NCBI RefSeq assembly: GCF_007750395.1 | Contig: NZ_CP036281.1 | Span: forward strand, 5,479,001 to 5,543,000 | Origin: Polystyrenella longa | GTDB lineage: Bacteria > Planctomycetota > Planctomycetia > Planctomycetales > Planctomycetaceae | Direction: 5' to 3' | Length of the DNA: 64,000 nucleotides | Shown: positions 26,918 through 37,409 of the stretch, in pieces | How the letters are laid out: each line of letters starts with the position of its first letter | Position numbering within the stretch: position 1 is the stretch's first letter | Notes under the pieces: generated by a model | The model's database searches: none | What the model saw: only the letters and a program-made list of their open reading frames with translations | What the model was told of the DNA's origin: nothing | Program-made: the position numbers and the translations under genes

Positions 26918-29900
26918 ATGCAACCCGAAGGAGTTGTGCCTGATCTAGTATTTCTCCTAACACAGGTTGCCTCTTTGATTATGCACTTCACATCGCATCT
27001 CACGTCATTTCTCCGTGCCCATAAACGCAAAGTACGTCAGAAACAAAGCAATCTCCAGTCCCATAAGCTTTCCTGTTGGACTCAGCTAGAGCGATTGGAG
27101 GATCGCACGATGTTATCGGCTCCCGTAGCCGATGCCGGTGGCCCCTATTCGATTAAAACAGGAGAAACTCTGCAGCTGGATGCCTCAGGCTCTACTGATG
27201 CGGAACAGGATTCAATAACACTCACTTACGAATGGGATCTCGATGGGGATGGATTATTCGGTGAGATTGGGGTAGCTGCTCTATATGGCGATGAAATTGG
27301 AATGAACCCAGTTTTTGAAACCGATATGTTCCCTTTTGAACAAGTGGTGACGGTTGAGCTACGAGTGACTGACGATGGTGGAGCCTCAGATCTTACTTCG
27401 ACAAAGATCGATCTCTTTGATTTGCCATTGCAACTTGATTTTGCCGGTGTGCAAGAGGGACTAGACGGAATAAATACTCGTGACATTGCGACAGATAGTT
27501 CTGGTAACAGTTACATCGTTGGATCGTTCAGCGGAACTATCGACGCCGACCCTGGCACTAATGTCCACAACCTGACAAGTAATGGCGATCAAGACATCGT
27601 TATTTCGAAGCTTGATTTTCAAGGAAATCTCGTCTGGGCTCAGAGTATTGGTGGAACGGACAAAGATGTTGGCAATTCAATCTCGGTCGACATCCATGGC
27701 AATATTCATATTACGGGTTACTTTAGTAGTAACACTGTTGATTTTGATCCAGGACCGGGCGTTTACAACCTAACTAACCCAGACGCATCCGCAATCAACA
27801 TGTTCATTTTGAAGCTGAGTGGTACTGGCGATTTCCAATGGAGTCGACACTCCAGTGGCCCCAAGTATTCTTCGGGGAATTCGATCACAGTAGACAATAT
27901 TGGAAATGTCTACGCTACTGGTTTCTTCAGCAGAACAGTGGATTTCGATCCTGGACTTGAGACTTATAATCTGATTAGTCTATCGAGTACGGAGGATATA
28001 TTTATATTAAAGCTAAGTAGTTCCGGGGACTTTATCTGGGCAAAAGGTCTTGGAAGTAAGTTTATAGATTATGGATACTCAATCTCTTTAGATAATTCGG
28101 GAAATATTTATACCACAGGCTACTTTTTACGTACCACAACAAACTCACCAAATAGGTATATGGACTTCGATCCTGGGCCAGATGTATACAATCTCAGAAG
28201 CACAACGGACCCGAGTGCATATGTGCTGAAACTTGACAGTTTGGGGAACTTTCTGTGGGCCAGGAACATCGGAGGAGAAAGAGGATATTCTATCTCGACA
28301 GATAGCCAGGGTAGTGTTTACACCTCAGGACGCTTCTCTGGAACTGTTGACTTTAATCCAGGGCAAGATATTTACAACTTAACCAGCCATGGAGAGATGG
28401 ATGTTTTCATCTCCAAACTTGACAGTTCAGGCAACTTTCTCTGGGCTAGAAATCTAGGTGGAACAGGGGATGACTCAGTCGCTTCCATTACGGTTGATAG
28501 TCAAAACAATATTTACACAACAGGTTATTTCCTAGAGACAGGAGACTTCGATCCAGGACCGGGCGTATACAACCTTTCAAGTAAAGGGGGGAATGATATT
28601 TTTGTATCAAAGCTAGATAGTTCTGGGAACTTTTTATGGGCAGAAAGTTTCGGTAGCGAACTTTCCGAATCAGCATCCGGTCTCGATGTCAGCCTTGCCG
28701 GCGATATTTATCTCACAGGTTACTTTTTTGGACATTTAGACTTCGATCCAGACATTGACGTCTATTCCCTCACTACAGATCGTGGGGCGTTTATCGCCAG
28801 ATATAATCAGACCGGCACCGATAGAGTTAATGGTCCTCCGAGCATAAATGCAGGAGGCCCCTACACAGTTCAATCAACTAAACTACTCCAGTTGGATGCT
28901 TCAGGTACGTCTGATACAGGCCAAAACACCAACTCTCTCACTTTTGAATGGGATCTCGATGGCGATGATGTTTTCGGTGAGACTGGCAATGAAGCTACTC
29001 ATGGTGACGAAACTGGCATTAACCCAACATACTTGGCCCCCAACGTCGACAGTACCGAAGTCATTTCCGTAAAGTTGAAAGTGACCGACTTGGATGGACT
29101 CACTAGTACAGGCATGGTGAATGTCACGGTTGAGAGAGTGCTGCCTAAATTTGGTTTTGGTTATAATGGAAATACATCCATTGATGCGGATGCTAAGAGC
29201 ATTGGCACGGATGCAGCAGGAAATGTCTATTCCGTAGGCTCTTATGAGGGTGAGATGACGATTAACCCGGCGATCTCCAGTCCTGATTTAGTAAGTACAG
29301 GGGGGCGTGACGGCTATTTGATCAAACATGATGTGTCGGGGGACTTCGTATGGGCCAAAGAGATCAAGGGCTACGGGAATGAAAGCATAGAAAGTGTAGC
29401 CATAGATGGAACTGGAAATATCTTGCTGACAGGTTATTTTGACAACACTGTCGATTTTGATCCAGGTCCGAACACGTTTGAACGGACGAGTAGCAACGAG
29501 TCAGATGCATTCCTAATGAAGCTCAATCAAAACGGCGACTTCCTATGGGTAAAAAGTATTGGCGGCACGGGTTCGATTCTGGGAAAAGTTGTCAAATTCA
29601 ATGGTAATGGAAATATTATCGTCGCTGGACATTTTAATAATACGATCGATCTTGATCCATCCAGTTCAATTTTCTCCCTGAGTGCGGACGATTCTACGGA
29701 CGCATTTCTTGCTGCCTACAGCCCCACTGGTCAATTTCTATGGGGTAACCATTTCGAAGGAAATAATGCTGTTTATATTAATGATATAGACTTTGATGAT
29801 GCTGATAATATGTATCTGACTGGAAGTTACTATTCAACGGTCGATTTCAATCCAGATTCTTCCCGGCAATACCACACCAGTATCGGGTCCTCAGATGTAT

Positions 29901-32900
29901 TCCTTGTGAAGTTGAACAACATAGGAAGATATGAATGGTCAAAAAGTTTCGGCTCCAGTTATTCCGATAGCGGGCGGGGTCTTCTACTCCATGAGAATGG
30001 CGATATCTATGTCACCGGAAAGCTTGAAACACTTATTGATGATAGCTCAGCTCCTTGGCTAGGTAGTAGAAGAGACAGTGATCTTTTTGTCTATCGATAC
30101 AACCCCAATGGAAATTTGCAATGGACGCAGAAGATCAGCGGTTCATCCTGGATCGAATCAGAGGGAATCGCCGAAGATTCCGAGGGGGAAATTTACGTAG
30201 TAGGGTCCTATACTGACTCCATGCAAGTTGAAAATAATGCCGGGACGACTACTTTGGAATCTGCTGGTGGAGACAATGCGTTACTTATAAAAATGGACAC
30301 AGAGGGGAATTACCTTTGGGCACTTGACTACCCAAGTAATAATGCCAGTCGAATTATCGCAATCTCTATTGATGCTTCTGACAATATTCTTCTGACCGGA
30401 GCGTATCGTAGAAAGATCGATTTTGACCCGGGACCTGGTTCCTACGAATTAACTGATAACTCACTAATTTTTGAGCCTGACTCGGATATATTCATCTCAA
30501 AACTGATCCAGAATGAAATTGTCCAAGAAGAACCTACTTACGAAACTCCCGAAACTCTCATTAGCTATTCAACTCGGGGGCAGCAGCGGACCGGTGTTGC
30601 TGGCCAGCGGTCGGTGGCTGCAGCGGCGGATGGTCGGTATGTGACCACCTGGTGGAGTGATGAGGGAGACGGAGATGGTGCGGGGGTCTTCGCTCAGCTT
30701 TATCGAGCCGACGGTAGCAAAGTCGGTGGACCGTTTATCGTCAGCACGACGACTGATGAAGACCAAATCAATCCTTCGGCTGCAATGCAAGCCGACGGGT
30801 CGTTTATGATCGCCTGGCAATCGGATAGCGATCCCGGAGCCGGAGTCAACTGGGAGATCCACGCTCAGCGATACCTTGCCAGTGGTCTGCTCGATGGTGG
30901 CGAGATCGCGATTAACAGCGAACTGGCTTCGAATCAGTCATTAGCTGATGTTGTATATTTGGCGAATGGTCATTTCGTGGTCACCTGGACCGGAAAGGGA
31001 CCAGGAGATGCCAACGGTATTTTCGCCCGCATCTTCGATGCGAGTGGTAACCCGCAGGGACCTGAGTTCCTCGTTAATGGAACGACAGCCGGTGCCCAGG
31101 TCAATCCGTCACTCACTGCTGATCGTGCCGGTGGGTTTGCTGCCGTGTGGCATGGTGACGGTACTGGCGATAGCAATGGTGTCTTCTTCCGTCGATTTGA
31201 TCAGTTGGGTACCGCACTCTCAAGCGAAGTTCGGGTAAATCAGACGGTTGCAGGAGTGCAACAGACCGCTTCGGTTACGCAAACCAACAACGATGACTTC
31301 ATCGTCGCCTGGAGTGGCGAAGGAACGGGAGATTCCAATGGTATCTTCACTCGCCGGTTAACTCCCCTGGGAGACGTTACAGGCAATGAGATTCTTGTGA
31401 ATCAGACAACCGGAGGAAATCAGGTCACTCCCTCCATCACACCTGATCTTACCACCAATGGTTACCTCGTTACCTGGTCGCATCAGAATTCAGGAAACGA
31501 CTATGACATCAAACTGCGTCCGTTCAATGGAAGTGATGTGGCAACGGAGGGCGAGCAGACGATCAATCAGGTGCTTGAGAACCGCCAATGGAATCCCACG
31601 ATCATTCAACGTTCAACGTCCAGCGGTGATCAATACGTCCTCGCGTGGGGCGGATACGGAGATGGCGACACAGCCGGTGTCTTTACACGAGCATTAGACT
31701 CCAGTCTCAATCCCATCACTCCGGAAACCCTCGTTAGTTCTTCCACCAAAGGGCAACAACGGACGGGAGTGGGTGGACAGCATGCAGCGGCTACCGCTGC
31801 TGACGGTCGCTACGTCACTACTTGGTGGAGCGACGAAGGAGATGGCGACGGAGCCGGAGTCTTTGGTCTATTGTATCGGGCTGATGGTAGTAAAGTGGGC
31901 GGACCGTTTATCGTCAGCACAACAACAGACGAAGACCAGATTAACCCTTCAGTCGCGATGCAGGAGACGGGTCAGTTTGTCATCGTCTGGCAGACCGACG
32001 CCGATTCCGGCGCAGGAGTAAACTGGGAAATCCACGGTCAACGCTTCCTCGCCAGTGGCTTGCTCGACGGTAGCGAGTTCCTGATCAACAGTGAAACGGT
32101 ATCTAACCAGACACTCGCAGATGTCGTCTATCTCGACAACGGCAGCTTTGTCGTTACCTGGACAGGAAAAGGGCCGGGCGATGCCAATGGTGTCTTTGCC
32201 CGGATCTTTGATGCGAGCGGTACCCCCCTCGGAACCGAGTTTCTGGTTAACGAGATAACATCCGGAGCCCAGCTCAACCCTTCACTGACAGAGGATAGCG
32301 CGGGTGGCTTTAGCGTCGTGTGGCACGGCAATGGAGCAGGGGACAGTAATGGCGTCTTCTTCCGTCGGTACGACAACGCGGGAACTCCTCTAACGGGTGA
32401 AGTACTCGTCAATGAAACCGCTTCCGGAATACAGGAAGCAGCACGTGTCACCCAGACAGCAACGGGTGACTTCATCGTCACTTGGAACGGAGAGGGCATT
32501 GGCGATATCAACGGTATCTTTGCCAGGCGTCTCTCTCCCGCCGGCGCTTTGACCGGATCGGAAACGCTCGTCAATGAGGAACCAGCCGGTAATCAAGTGA
32601 CTCCCTCAGTTGTCGCAGACCACACTGGGGGTGGGTTTCTTGTCGTCTGGTCACATCAGAACTCCGGTATCGACTACGACATTAAGTTCCGTAAGTTCGA
32701 TGAAACCGATTCCTCTGTCTCCGCGACTCAGCTTGCGAATCAGGTGACCGAGAACCGGCAATGGAACCCGACCATTATTCAGCGTCCCACTTCGGAAGGG
32801 AATGATTTCCTCGTGATCTGGAGCGGCAACGGAGACGGCGACACCGCTGGTGTCTTCACGCGCCAGTTCACCTTCGAAGAACCAATCGCAGCCCTCGCAC

Positions 32901-32956
32901 TATCATCGATCAGCGACGCTGCCTTCGCAGAGGGATTAGACGAGGTGCTCGATTAA
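26918..32956 (+). CDS. Giant secreted protein: PKD, SBBP repeats and two seven-bladed propellers (2012 residues)
   Basis: The N-terminus carries a basic stretch and LERLEDRTMLSA, the planctomycete motif found at the start of exported giants. Then come a PKD-like domain (DAGGPYSI...YEWDLDGDG), about nine SBBP-type repeats (GNIYTTGYF, DFDPGPGVYNL, SSGNFLWA), a second PKD domain (~645-740), another SBBP array (to ~1195), and two tandem ~390-residue modules. Each module has seven W-G-GDG-F-R repeats (VTWTGKG..GDANGIFARIF), expected to fold as seven-bladed propellers. It ends FAEGLDEVLD. Asp-rich turns suggest calcium binding. An ATG at 26981 (MHFTSHL) would bring the start closer to the motif and may be the true start. 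Probable role is cell-surface or matrix adhesion; no enzyme motif is visible. Confidence 0.88.
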   Translation: MQPEGVVPDLVFLLTQVASLIMHFTSHLTSFLRAHKRKVRQKQSNLQSHKLSCWTQLERLEDRTMLSAPVADAGGPYSIKTGETLQLDASGSTDAEQDSITLTYEWDLDGDGLFGEIGVAALYGDEIGMNPVFETDMFPFEQVVTVELRVTDDGGASDLTSTKIDLFDLPLQLDFAGVQEGLDGINTRDIATDSSGNSYIVGSFSGTIDADPGTNVHNLTSNGDQDIVISKLDFQGNLVWAQSIGGTDKDVGNSISVDIHGNIHITGYFSSNTVDFDPGPGVYNLTNPDASAINMFILKLSGTGDFQWSRHSSGPKYSSGNSITVDNIGNVYATGFFSRTVDFDPGLETYNLISLSSTEDIFILKLSSSGDFIWAKGLGSKFIDYGYSISLDNSGNIYTTGYFLRTTTNSPNRYMDFDPGPDVYNLRSTTDPSAYVLKLDSLGNFLWARNIGGERGYSISTDSQGSVYTSGRFSGTVDFNPGQDIYNLTSHGEMDVFISKLDSSGNFLWARNLGGTGDDSVASITVDSQNNIYTTGYFLETGDFDPGPGVYNLSSKGGNDIFVSKLDSSGNFLWAESFGSELSESASGLDVSLAGDIYLTGYFFGHLDFDPDIDVYSLTTDRGAFIARYNQTGTDRVNGPPSINAGGPYTVQSTKLLQLDASGTSDTGQNTNSLTFEWDLDGDDVFGETGNEATHGDETGINPTYLAPNVDSTEVISVKLKVTDLDGLTSTGMVNVTVERVLPKFGFGYNGNTSIDADAKSIGTDAAGNVYSVGSYEGEMTINPAISSPDLVSTGGRDGYLIKHDVSGDFVWAKEIKGYGNESIESVAIDGTGNILLTGYFDNTVDFDPGPNTFERTSSNESDAFLMKLNQNGDFLWVKSIGGTGSILGKVVKFNGNGNIIVAGHFNNTIDLDPSSSIFSLSADDSTDAFLAAYSPTGQFLWGNHFEGNNAVYINDIDFDDADNMYLTGSYYSTVDFNPDSSRQYHTSIGSSDVFLVKLNNIGRYEWSKSFGSSYSDSGRGLLLHENGDIYVTGKLETLIDDSSAPWLGSRRDSDLFVYRYNPNGNLQWTQKISGSSWIESEGIAEDSEGEIYVVGSYTDSMQVENNAGTTTLESAGGDNALLIKMDTEGNYLWALDYPSNNASRIIAISIDASDNILLTGAYRRKIDFDPGPGSYELTDNSLIFEPDSDIFISKLIQNEIVQEEPTYETPETLISYSTRGQQRTGVAGQRSVAAAADGRYVTTWWSDEGDGDGAGVFAQLYRADGSKVGGPFIVSTTTDEDQINPSAAMQADGSFMIAWQSDSDPGAGVNWEIHAQRYLASGLLDGGEIAINSELASNQSLADVVYLANGHFVVTWTGKGPGDANGIFARIFDASGNPQGPEFLVNGTTAGAQVNPSLTADRAGGFAAVWHGDGTGDSNGVFFRRFDQLGTALSSEVRVNQTVAGVQQTASVTQTNNDDFIVAWSGEGTGDSNGIFTRRLTPLGDVTGNEILVNQTTGGNQVTPSITPDLTTNGYLVTWSHQNSGNDYDIKLRPFNGSDVATEGEQTINQVLENRQWNPTIIQRSTSSGDQYVLAWGGYGDGDTAGVFTRALDSSLNPITPETLVSSSTKGQQRTGVGGQHAAATAADGRYVTTWWSDEGDGDGAGVFGLLYRADGSKVGGPFIVSTTTDEDQINPSVAMQETGQFVIVWQTDADSGAGVNWEIHGQRFLASGLLDGSEFLINSETVSNQTLADVVYLDNGSFVVTWTGKGPGDANGVFARIFDASGTPLGTEFLVNEITSGAQLNPSLTEDSAGGFSVVWHGNGAGDSNGVFFRRYDNAGTPLTGEVLVNETASGIQEAARVTQTATGDFIVTWNGEGIGDINGIFARRLSPAGALTGSETLVNEEPAGNQVTPSVVADHTGGGFLVVWSHQNSGIDYDIKFRKFDETDSSVSATQLANQVTENRQWNPTIIQRPTSEGNDFLVIWSGNGDGDTAGVFTRQFTFEEPIAALALSSISDAAFAEGLDEVLD

Positions 32957-33060
32957 TCAGGGAAGACAATATCGAAAGATAGAATGAATTCACTGTTGTC
33001 CGCTGGTCAGAAAAAGCCAACTATCAATCAGGTGTTACCTGAAATGTTACCTAAACGCGA
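30530..33060. repeat. Duplicated block, copy 1 (double propeller plus 3' flank)
   Basis: The last ~2.4 kb of the 2012-residue gene and ~110 nt after its stop recur at 43520-46050. The coding part has diverged clearly, while the segment from GCAGAGGGATTAGACGAGGT through the stop and on to CGCGAAATAAACAC is almost unchanged. Within each copy the module is itself doubled, giving four related ~1.15-kb units in the window. Confidence 0.9.
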
Positions 33061-33067
33061 AATAAAC

Positions 33068-33117
33068 ACGCTATACAGGTCGAAAGCCGGTTTTCGAAAA
33101 CGTGACCTGTATAGCGT
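33068..33117 (+). terminator. Strong hairpin downstream of the 2012-residue gene
   Basis: CGCTATACAGGTC (33069-33081) pairs perfectly with GACCTGTATAGCG (33104-33116). The 22-nt apical part can pair further (CGAAA/TTTCG). A second small palindrome, CAGGT-GTT-ACCTG, is at 33029-33041. There is no T-run, so it may act as a 3' stabiliser as well as a terminator. The partner locus after 45944 has a weaker version. Confidence 0.6.
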
Positions 33118-33144
33118 TTAAAGGGTTATGTGATACGCAGGAGA

Positions 33145-33666
33145 GCGTACCGTAAAAAAACTCAGCCGAACTCGAAACACTACAAATTAAGGTGTCTGAG
33201 AGAGACTGGCTACCCCTGTTCTCGAACGAGCTGCTGACTTTGAACGTCAGTACAATCAGCACAACCATTGCATCCGGTCGTGGAGATTGGAGACGATATG
33301 AGATTCTCGAGTGCTACGGCTTACGGAATGGCTATCGATCCGAAGTGACTCCCTTCCCTCGTTTGGAACTGTTTCCATGAATTTTCTGATGCAGCCCTGG
33401 CACCTGCTCGGCTTCACTCTGTCAAGTTGGGTGAATCGCGAACAGCAATTGGCGATTGAATACCTTAAGACCGAAAATGGTATCCTCCGCAATAAGCTCG
33501 GTAAGAAACGGGTATCGTCGCCAGTCTCTACGACCGGATGCAACAGTTGTGCTGAATGTAGCGACGAGCGTTGATGCCAACTCGTCTGAGAATTCATGGC
33601 GTCAGTGTCTCACAGACCTCTGGCTTTTCAATGTTTGAAGTTCGGCTGAGTTTTTTTACGGTACGC
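33145..33666. mobile_element. Fold-back element: two inverted copies of the transposase-upstream IS end
   Basis: It starts GCGTACCGTAAAAAAACTCA and ends GAGTTTTTTTACGGTACG. The left half continues into the plus-strand transposase N-terminus (33377-33515, MQPWHLLGFTLSSWVNREQQ), then switches at about 33515 to the same IS end in the opposite orientation. Both termini are therefore the same end. It interrupts the transposase fragment that starts at 34458. Confidence 0.8.
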
Positions 33667-34458
33667 CTTTAGAAAACCTCGTAGTGGTTGAAAGCTGGTA
33701 TCGCGATCAAGGATCAGATGAGACGCGCATTCGAGGAAACCATCGTCGCCAGTCAGGTTGCGTGCAACTTGAGTTATCCATTGTCTGTTTGGATTCGTCG
33801 TAATCCCCGCGATCTCTACGCGTCGTGATTTCAATCCCATCACCACCATGACATAGAACGTCGTCAGACCGGACCTCGTCCAGACTTCTACCGTAGTGAA
33901 ATCAACGGCGAAGATCGCTTCCCAGTGGGCTTTCAGAAACGTCTGCCAGGACATTGAAGCGGGACGGTCTGGGGCAGGCTCGATACCGTTCGCCTTCAGC
34001 ACATTCCGCACGGTGGTATCGGTGACGTGAAAACCAACATTGGACAACGCACCCTGAATTCGATCAGCTCCCCACGTGGGATTCTCTTTCGCGAACCGCA
34101 GAATCAGTTCGACGATCTCCGTTCGAATACGGGGTCGACCAACACGAGGTTTATTTGAAGTGTAATTCCATTTCCGGGCGATCAACTCCCGGTGCCAACG
34201 GAGAATGGTATCAGGGGTGAAGATCGCGCCGAGTTCACTTAGCAACTTCCGGCCAAGCTGTTTTCCTTTAACCGCCAGGCGACGACGCTCGTTATCGTTC
34301 AGCAGGACCCGTTTCTTGCCAATCTTTTTCCGGAGGATGCTATTTTCGGTCTGCAGGTAGTCAATCACGTGTTGCTGTTCACGAGTCATACAGCCGACCA
34401 TGGTGAGCAGGAACAGGTACCAAAACTGCATCTGTAATTCCATCAAATCAGTTACCAA
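33667..34458 (-). pseudogene. Transposase fragment, C-terminus removed by the fold-back element
   Basis: Codons cover residues 1 to ~258 of the transposase, including two of three catalytic acids (AVDFTTVEVW, LILDRDTSF), and stop at PLRGFLK, where the IS end starts; the frame then reads YRKKTQPN from the foreign end. The catalytic Glu and C-terminus are missing. Its own upstream IS end continues to about 34605 but lacks the terminal CCCGTA repeat. The N-terminal subtype matches the copy starting at 23114. Confidence 0.85.
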
Positions 34459-34706
34459 AGTGCAGGGCAGGGTTACTTTGGAACTATAGTCATTCTCTGA
34501 GTCTTAGCACTCCCGAAACGTGTATTGTCGCCAGTCTTCATGACCGCATACAACCGATGTCCTGAATGTCGCGGCGAGCATTCTAGCGAACTCGCTTCAG
34601 ATTAGGAGCAGAACCAAGACGTAAGCCAGTATGTATGGACCAGACTGATTCAGGAATTCTTTGCCTTGTTTGCAAACGAAAATGAACTACAGATTTCACA
34701 CTGTAA

Positions 34707-37247
34707 TTAGATCAGATCAAACAGTTCCTCTTCGGAAAACAGGCTGTCACTAAGCAGAGGGATGGTGGAAGCGAGATTCTGGGAAACGTTCAGATGATAG
34801 TATGGGTTACCATATAATGATCCCGAAGTCAGTACGATAAAATAGACGCCCACATCCGCGTTAAATGAGCGTGAAGCCCCCGGATCAATGGTACCTAAAA
34901 AAGGAAAACCGACTCTTTCCGCATATTCGAGTACGCCATTCCCATTCACGTCTTTGTAAATAATGCCGTCCACCGCTTCCGACATATCATATAAGCTGAC
35001 GGTGACTTGAGTGGAGCTCGAGATATGAAATCTATAATAGTCAGAAGCATCGGTTCCCCAGATTAGATCGCCAACATCGACCGGGGATGAGATTGTCCCC
35101 AAGTTTCTAGCTGTTCCAGTCGTGCTTCCAGGATCCGTTGGCAGAACCACTACAGGTGTTTGCGAAACTGCTAGTAAATAAGTCGTATTCACATTTGTGT
35201 GCGATGCAAAGTTAGTGGAGCTTAAGATCTGCAAGAAATATCGCCCCTTCGGTAGATGTTCTTCAATCAGTCCGCTTAATCCACCAATGCCGCCGCCACC
35301 ACCGGTATAGATCTGCCCATTGAATGCCAGCTCAGAATTGTCTAGAACGCCGTTTTGATTGAAGTCCTCATACAACCTTGCATAGATTGCTGTTTGAGTC
35401 TCACTGATGGAAATGGACACATTACTCGGACTGGAAAGCTCGAATGAGTACGTGTCAACAGCATCCAGTCCCCAGAGCATATTATCTGCCTGTACAGCCA
35501 AATCCAGTACACCAAAATCATACGCCGAGACAATAGAGGCACCTGGATCTGGAATACTAAAGAAGAGTGGATCCTGCGATAAGTATAGAGAGTAATTCAG
35601 TTCGTCGGTGGTGGCGACAATATAAACTTCAATGAAGTACTGACCGGCTGGCAAAGCTTCATCGATAGAAGACGTAATCTGACTATTTAAAGTTCCGGCA
35701 AGCTCGAACGACTCAAGGGCACCATTGTGATTGAAATCTTCATAGATCCTGGCGTATATCACTGGAATAGGATTCGACGCTGTGTTCAGTCGCAAGTGCA
35801 TATGCAGATTAGACGCGATTACTAGTTCAAGACGGTAGATGTCAACCAGATCAGCCTGACCAAATGAACCTTCTCCCAGTGAATCGTCGATGACGATCGA
35901 GTCTCCCAATACACCGAGATCAGAGGCTGTTTCAACCTCGTCCCCCGCATCCGAAATGGCTGAAACGGAAACTTTATCGAATTCAGTTCGTGCATTGTAT
36001 CCCATCACGCCGACACGACCTTGGTTTAGAACTGATTCGCTAAGAAAACTACCAAACAACACCTGGTCGTCATCCACCCGTAATTTAACTTGATTTCCAG
36101 TAACAATTACATCGAGTTTATACTCCCGATTGATATCAATCGTCTTTCCGCTATTGTCCCAATCGACTTCCGCGATGCGACTGCCAAATCCTCCTCGAAA
36201 ATGACCTATTACCCACTGGTTCTGACCGGCGAGAAAGCCTGCGTATTTGAAATTCGTTTCCGTTTCGTAGTCGAAGATTAAGAAGCCATCATAGGCCCCA
36301 CTAGGATTGTACAGCGATTTGATAGACGCCGAGAGAACGAAGTTCTCTGAGAGCGTTCCACTAATTTCTATGAGTGAAGTAGATAAGGGCTGCGATGGTG
36401 AACTGATGGATTGGTATACACTGTCCGTCCCGGTATTGACTACCGACCAGAATTCCGGACTTGTCGGTGTGAAGTTGTTGGCGAATCCATCTTCAAAGGA
36501 TTCGCGTACAGGAATGAAGCTACGACCACTCAGCACTTCGTCGGAAACTGTAAAGTTATCAAATCGGGTAATGCCATTCCGGGTGGCCAGACCGACATAG
36601 CCCTGATTTAGCTGAGAGCTGTTTTCGAACGTCGTTGCCAGAATTGCTTCGCCATTGACCGTCAATTCCAGTCGATTGCCGGTGATGGAAAGATGAATCG
36701 TATAGCTCGTATTGGTTTGAATGTCACGTCCTGAGGAGTCCCAGTCGACCTCTGCTAAACGGTGCTCTTTCCCGTCTACAATTTCACCTACGACCCATTG
36801 ATTCTGACCAGCATAAAATCCTGCATATTTGAAGTTATTCGCACTTTCAGTGTCGAATACCAGAAATCCATCGAGCCAACTGCCAGACTTGAAAACGGAT
36901 GTGACCTGTGCGGACATTTCATAATTGACAGGCAGAAATCCTCGAAAATCAACCGTAGAGATACCCCAGCCAAGCCCTCCCGAAGTATCGACAGTGTAGG
37001 CGCCACTGTTCACGCTCCACGAAGGCGAACCCTGAGTCTCGAAATCCTGTGCCAGTCCGTCGTTGAAAGTTTCCTGGTAAGCGGGAGGATCAACGGTGCC
37101 TGCTGATAATAGAAGTCGGCTTTCCAACTGATCGAGTGAAGAGCATTGATGACTTTGGCGAAGACCACGTCGTTTTGCGGTTCCTTTTGAAAAACGGGCT
37201 GAAAGCGATGTTTTGAACTGGCGCGAATAACGAAAGAAACGATGCAT
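34707..37247 (-). CDS. Secreted protein with two LamG-like and three PPC-like domains (846 residues)
   Basis: It opens with a basic region and LDQLESRLLLSAG, the planctomycete export-associated motif. Two related ~185-residue beta-sandwich domains follow (ETFNDGLAQDFE... and ESFEDGFANNFT..., sharing FKYAGF-AGQNQWV and AEVDWD-SGK), probably concanavalin/LamG-like. Then come three ~125-residue modules of pre-peptidase C-terminal type, each carrying an EF-hand-like loop (DFNHNGALESFE, DFNQNGVLDNSE, DVNGNGVLEYAE) likely to bind calcium. The tail is DSLFSEEELFDLI, similar in character to the ends of the 2012- and 1422-residue proteins. No catalytic motif is visible. It is probably extracellular and carbohydrate- or matrix-binding. 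Confidence 0.85.
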   Translation of the reverse strand: MHRFFRYSRQFKTSLSARFSKGTAKRRGLRQSHQCSSLDQLESRLLLSAGTVDPPAYQETFNDGLAQDFETQGSPSWSVNSGAYTVDTSGGLGWGISTVDFRGFLPVNYEMSAQVTSVFKSGSWLDGFLVFDTESANNFKYAGFYAGQNQWVVGEIVDGKEHRLAEVDWDSSGRDIQTNTSYTIHLSITGNRLELTVNGEAILATTFENSSQLNQGYVGLATRNGITRFDNFTVSDEVLSGRSFIPVRESFEDGFANNFTPTSPEFWSVVNTGTDSVYQSISSPSQPLSTSLIEISGTLSENFVLSASIKSLYNPSGAYDGFLIFDYETETNFKYAGFLAGQNQWVIGHFRGGFGSRIAEVDWDNSGKTIDINREYKLDVIVTGNQVKLRVDDDQVLFGSFLSESVLNQGRVGVMGYNARTEFDKVSVSAISDAGDEVETASDLGVLGDSIVIDDSLGEGSFGQADLVDIYRLELVIASNLHMHLRLNTASNPIPVIYARIYEDFNHNGALESFELAGTLNSQITSSIDEALPAGQYFIEVYIVATTDELNYSLYLSQDPLFFSIPDPGASIVSAYDFGVLDLAVQADNMLWGLDAVDTYSFELSSPSNVSISISETQTAIYARLYEDFNQNGVLDNSELAFNGQIYTGGGGGIGGLSGLIEEHLPKGRYFLQILSSTNFASHTNVNTTYLLAVSQTPVVVLPTDPGSTTGTARNLGTISSPVDVGDLIWGTDASDYYRFHISSSTQVTVSLYDMSEAVDGIIYKDVNGNGVLEYAERVGFPFLGTIDPGASRSFNADVGVYFIVLTSGSLYGNPYYHLNVSQNLASTIPLLSDSLFSEEELFDLI

Positions 37248-37409
37248 TGACGATGGCCCCTGGTAGTAACTTGGCGAATGTATGCGAAAACGCAGTGTGT
37301 TCCGAATTCGATCAGGTGCCGAATCGAGACTGGCTTACTACTTCAGGATGCAGAGACTTCTTAATACCGACTAATAAAATGTTGACTTTTCTCTAATATC
37401 CCCAAAAAC

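Noticed and set aside
27480-28800. Regular repeats that could be mistaken for a CRISPR array
   Set aside because: Spacing is ~180-200 nt and in frame, and the repeats encode SBBP motifs; there are no short identical repeats with unique spacers.
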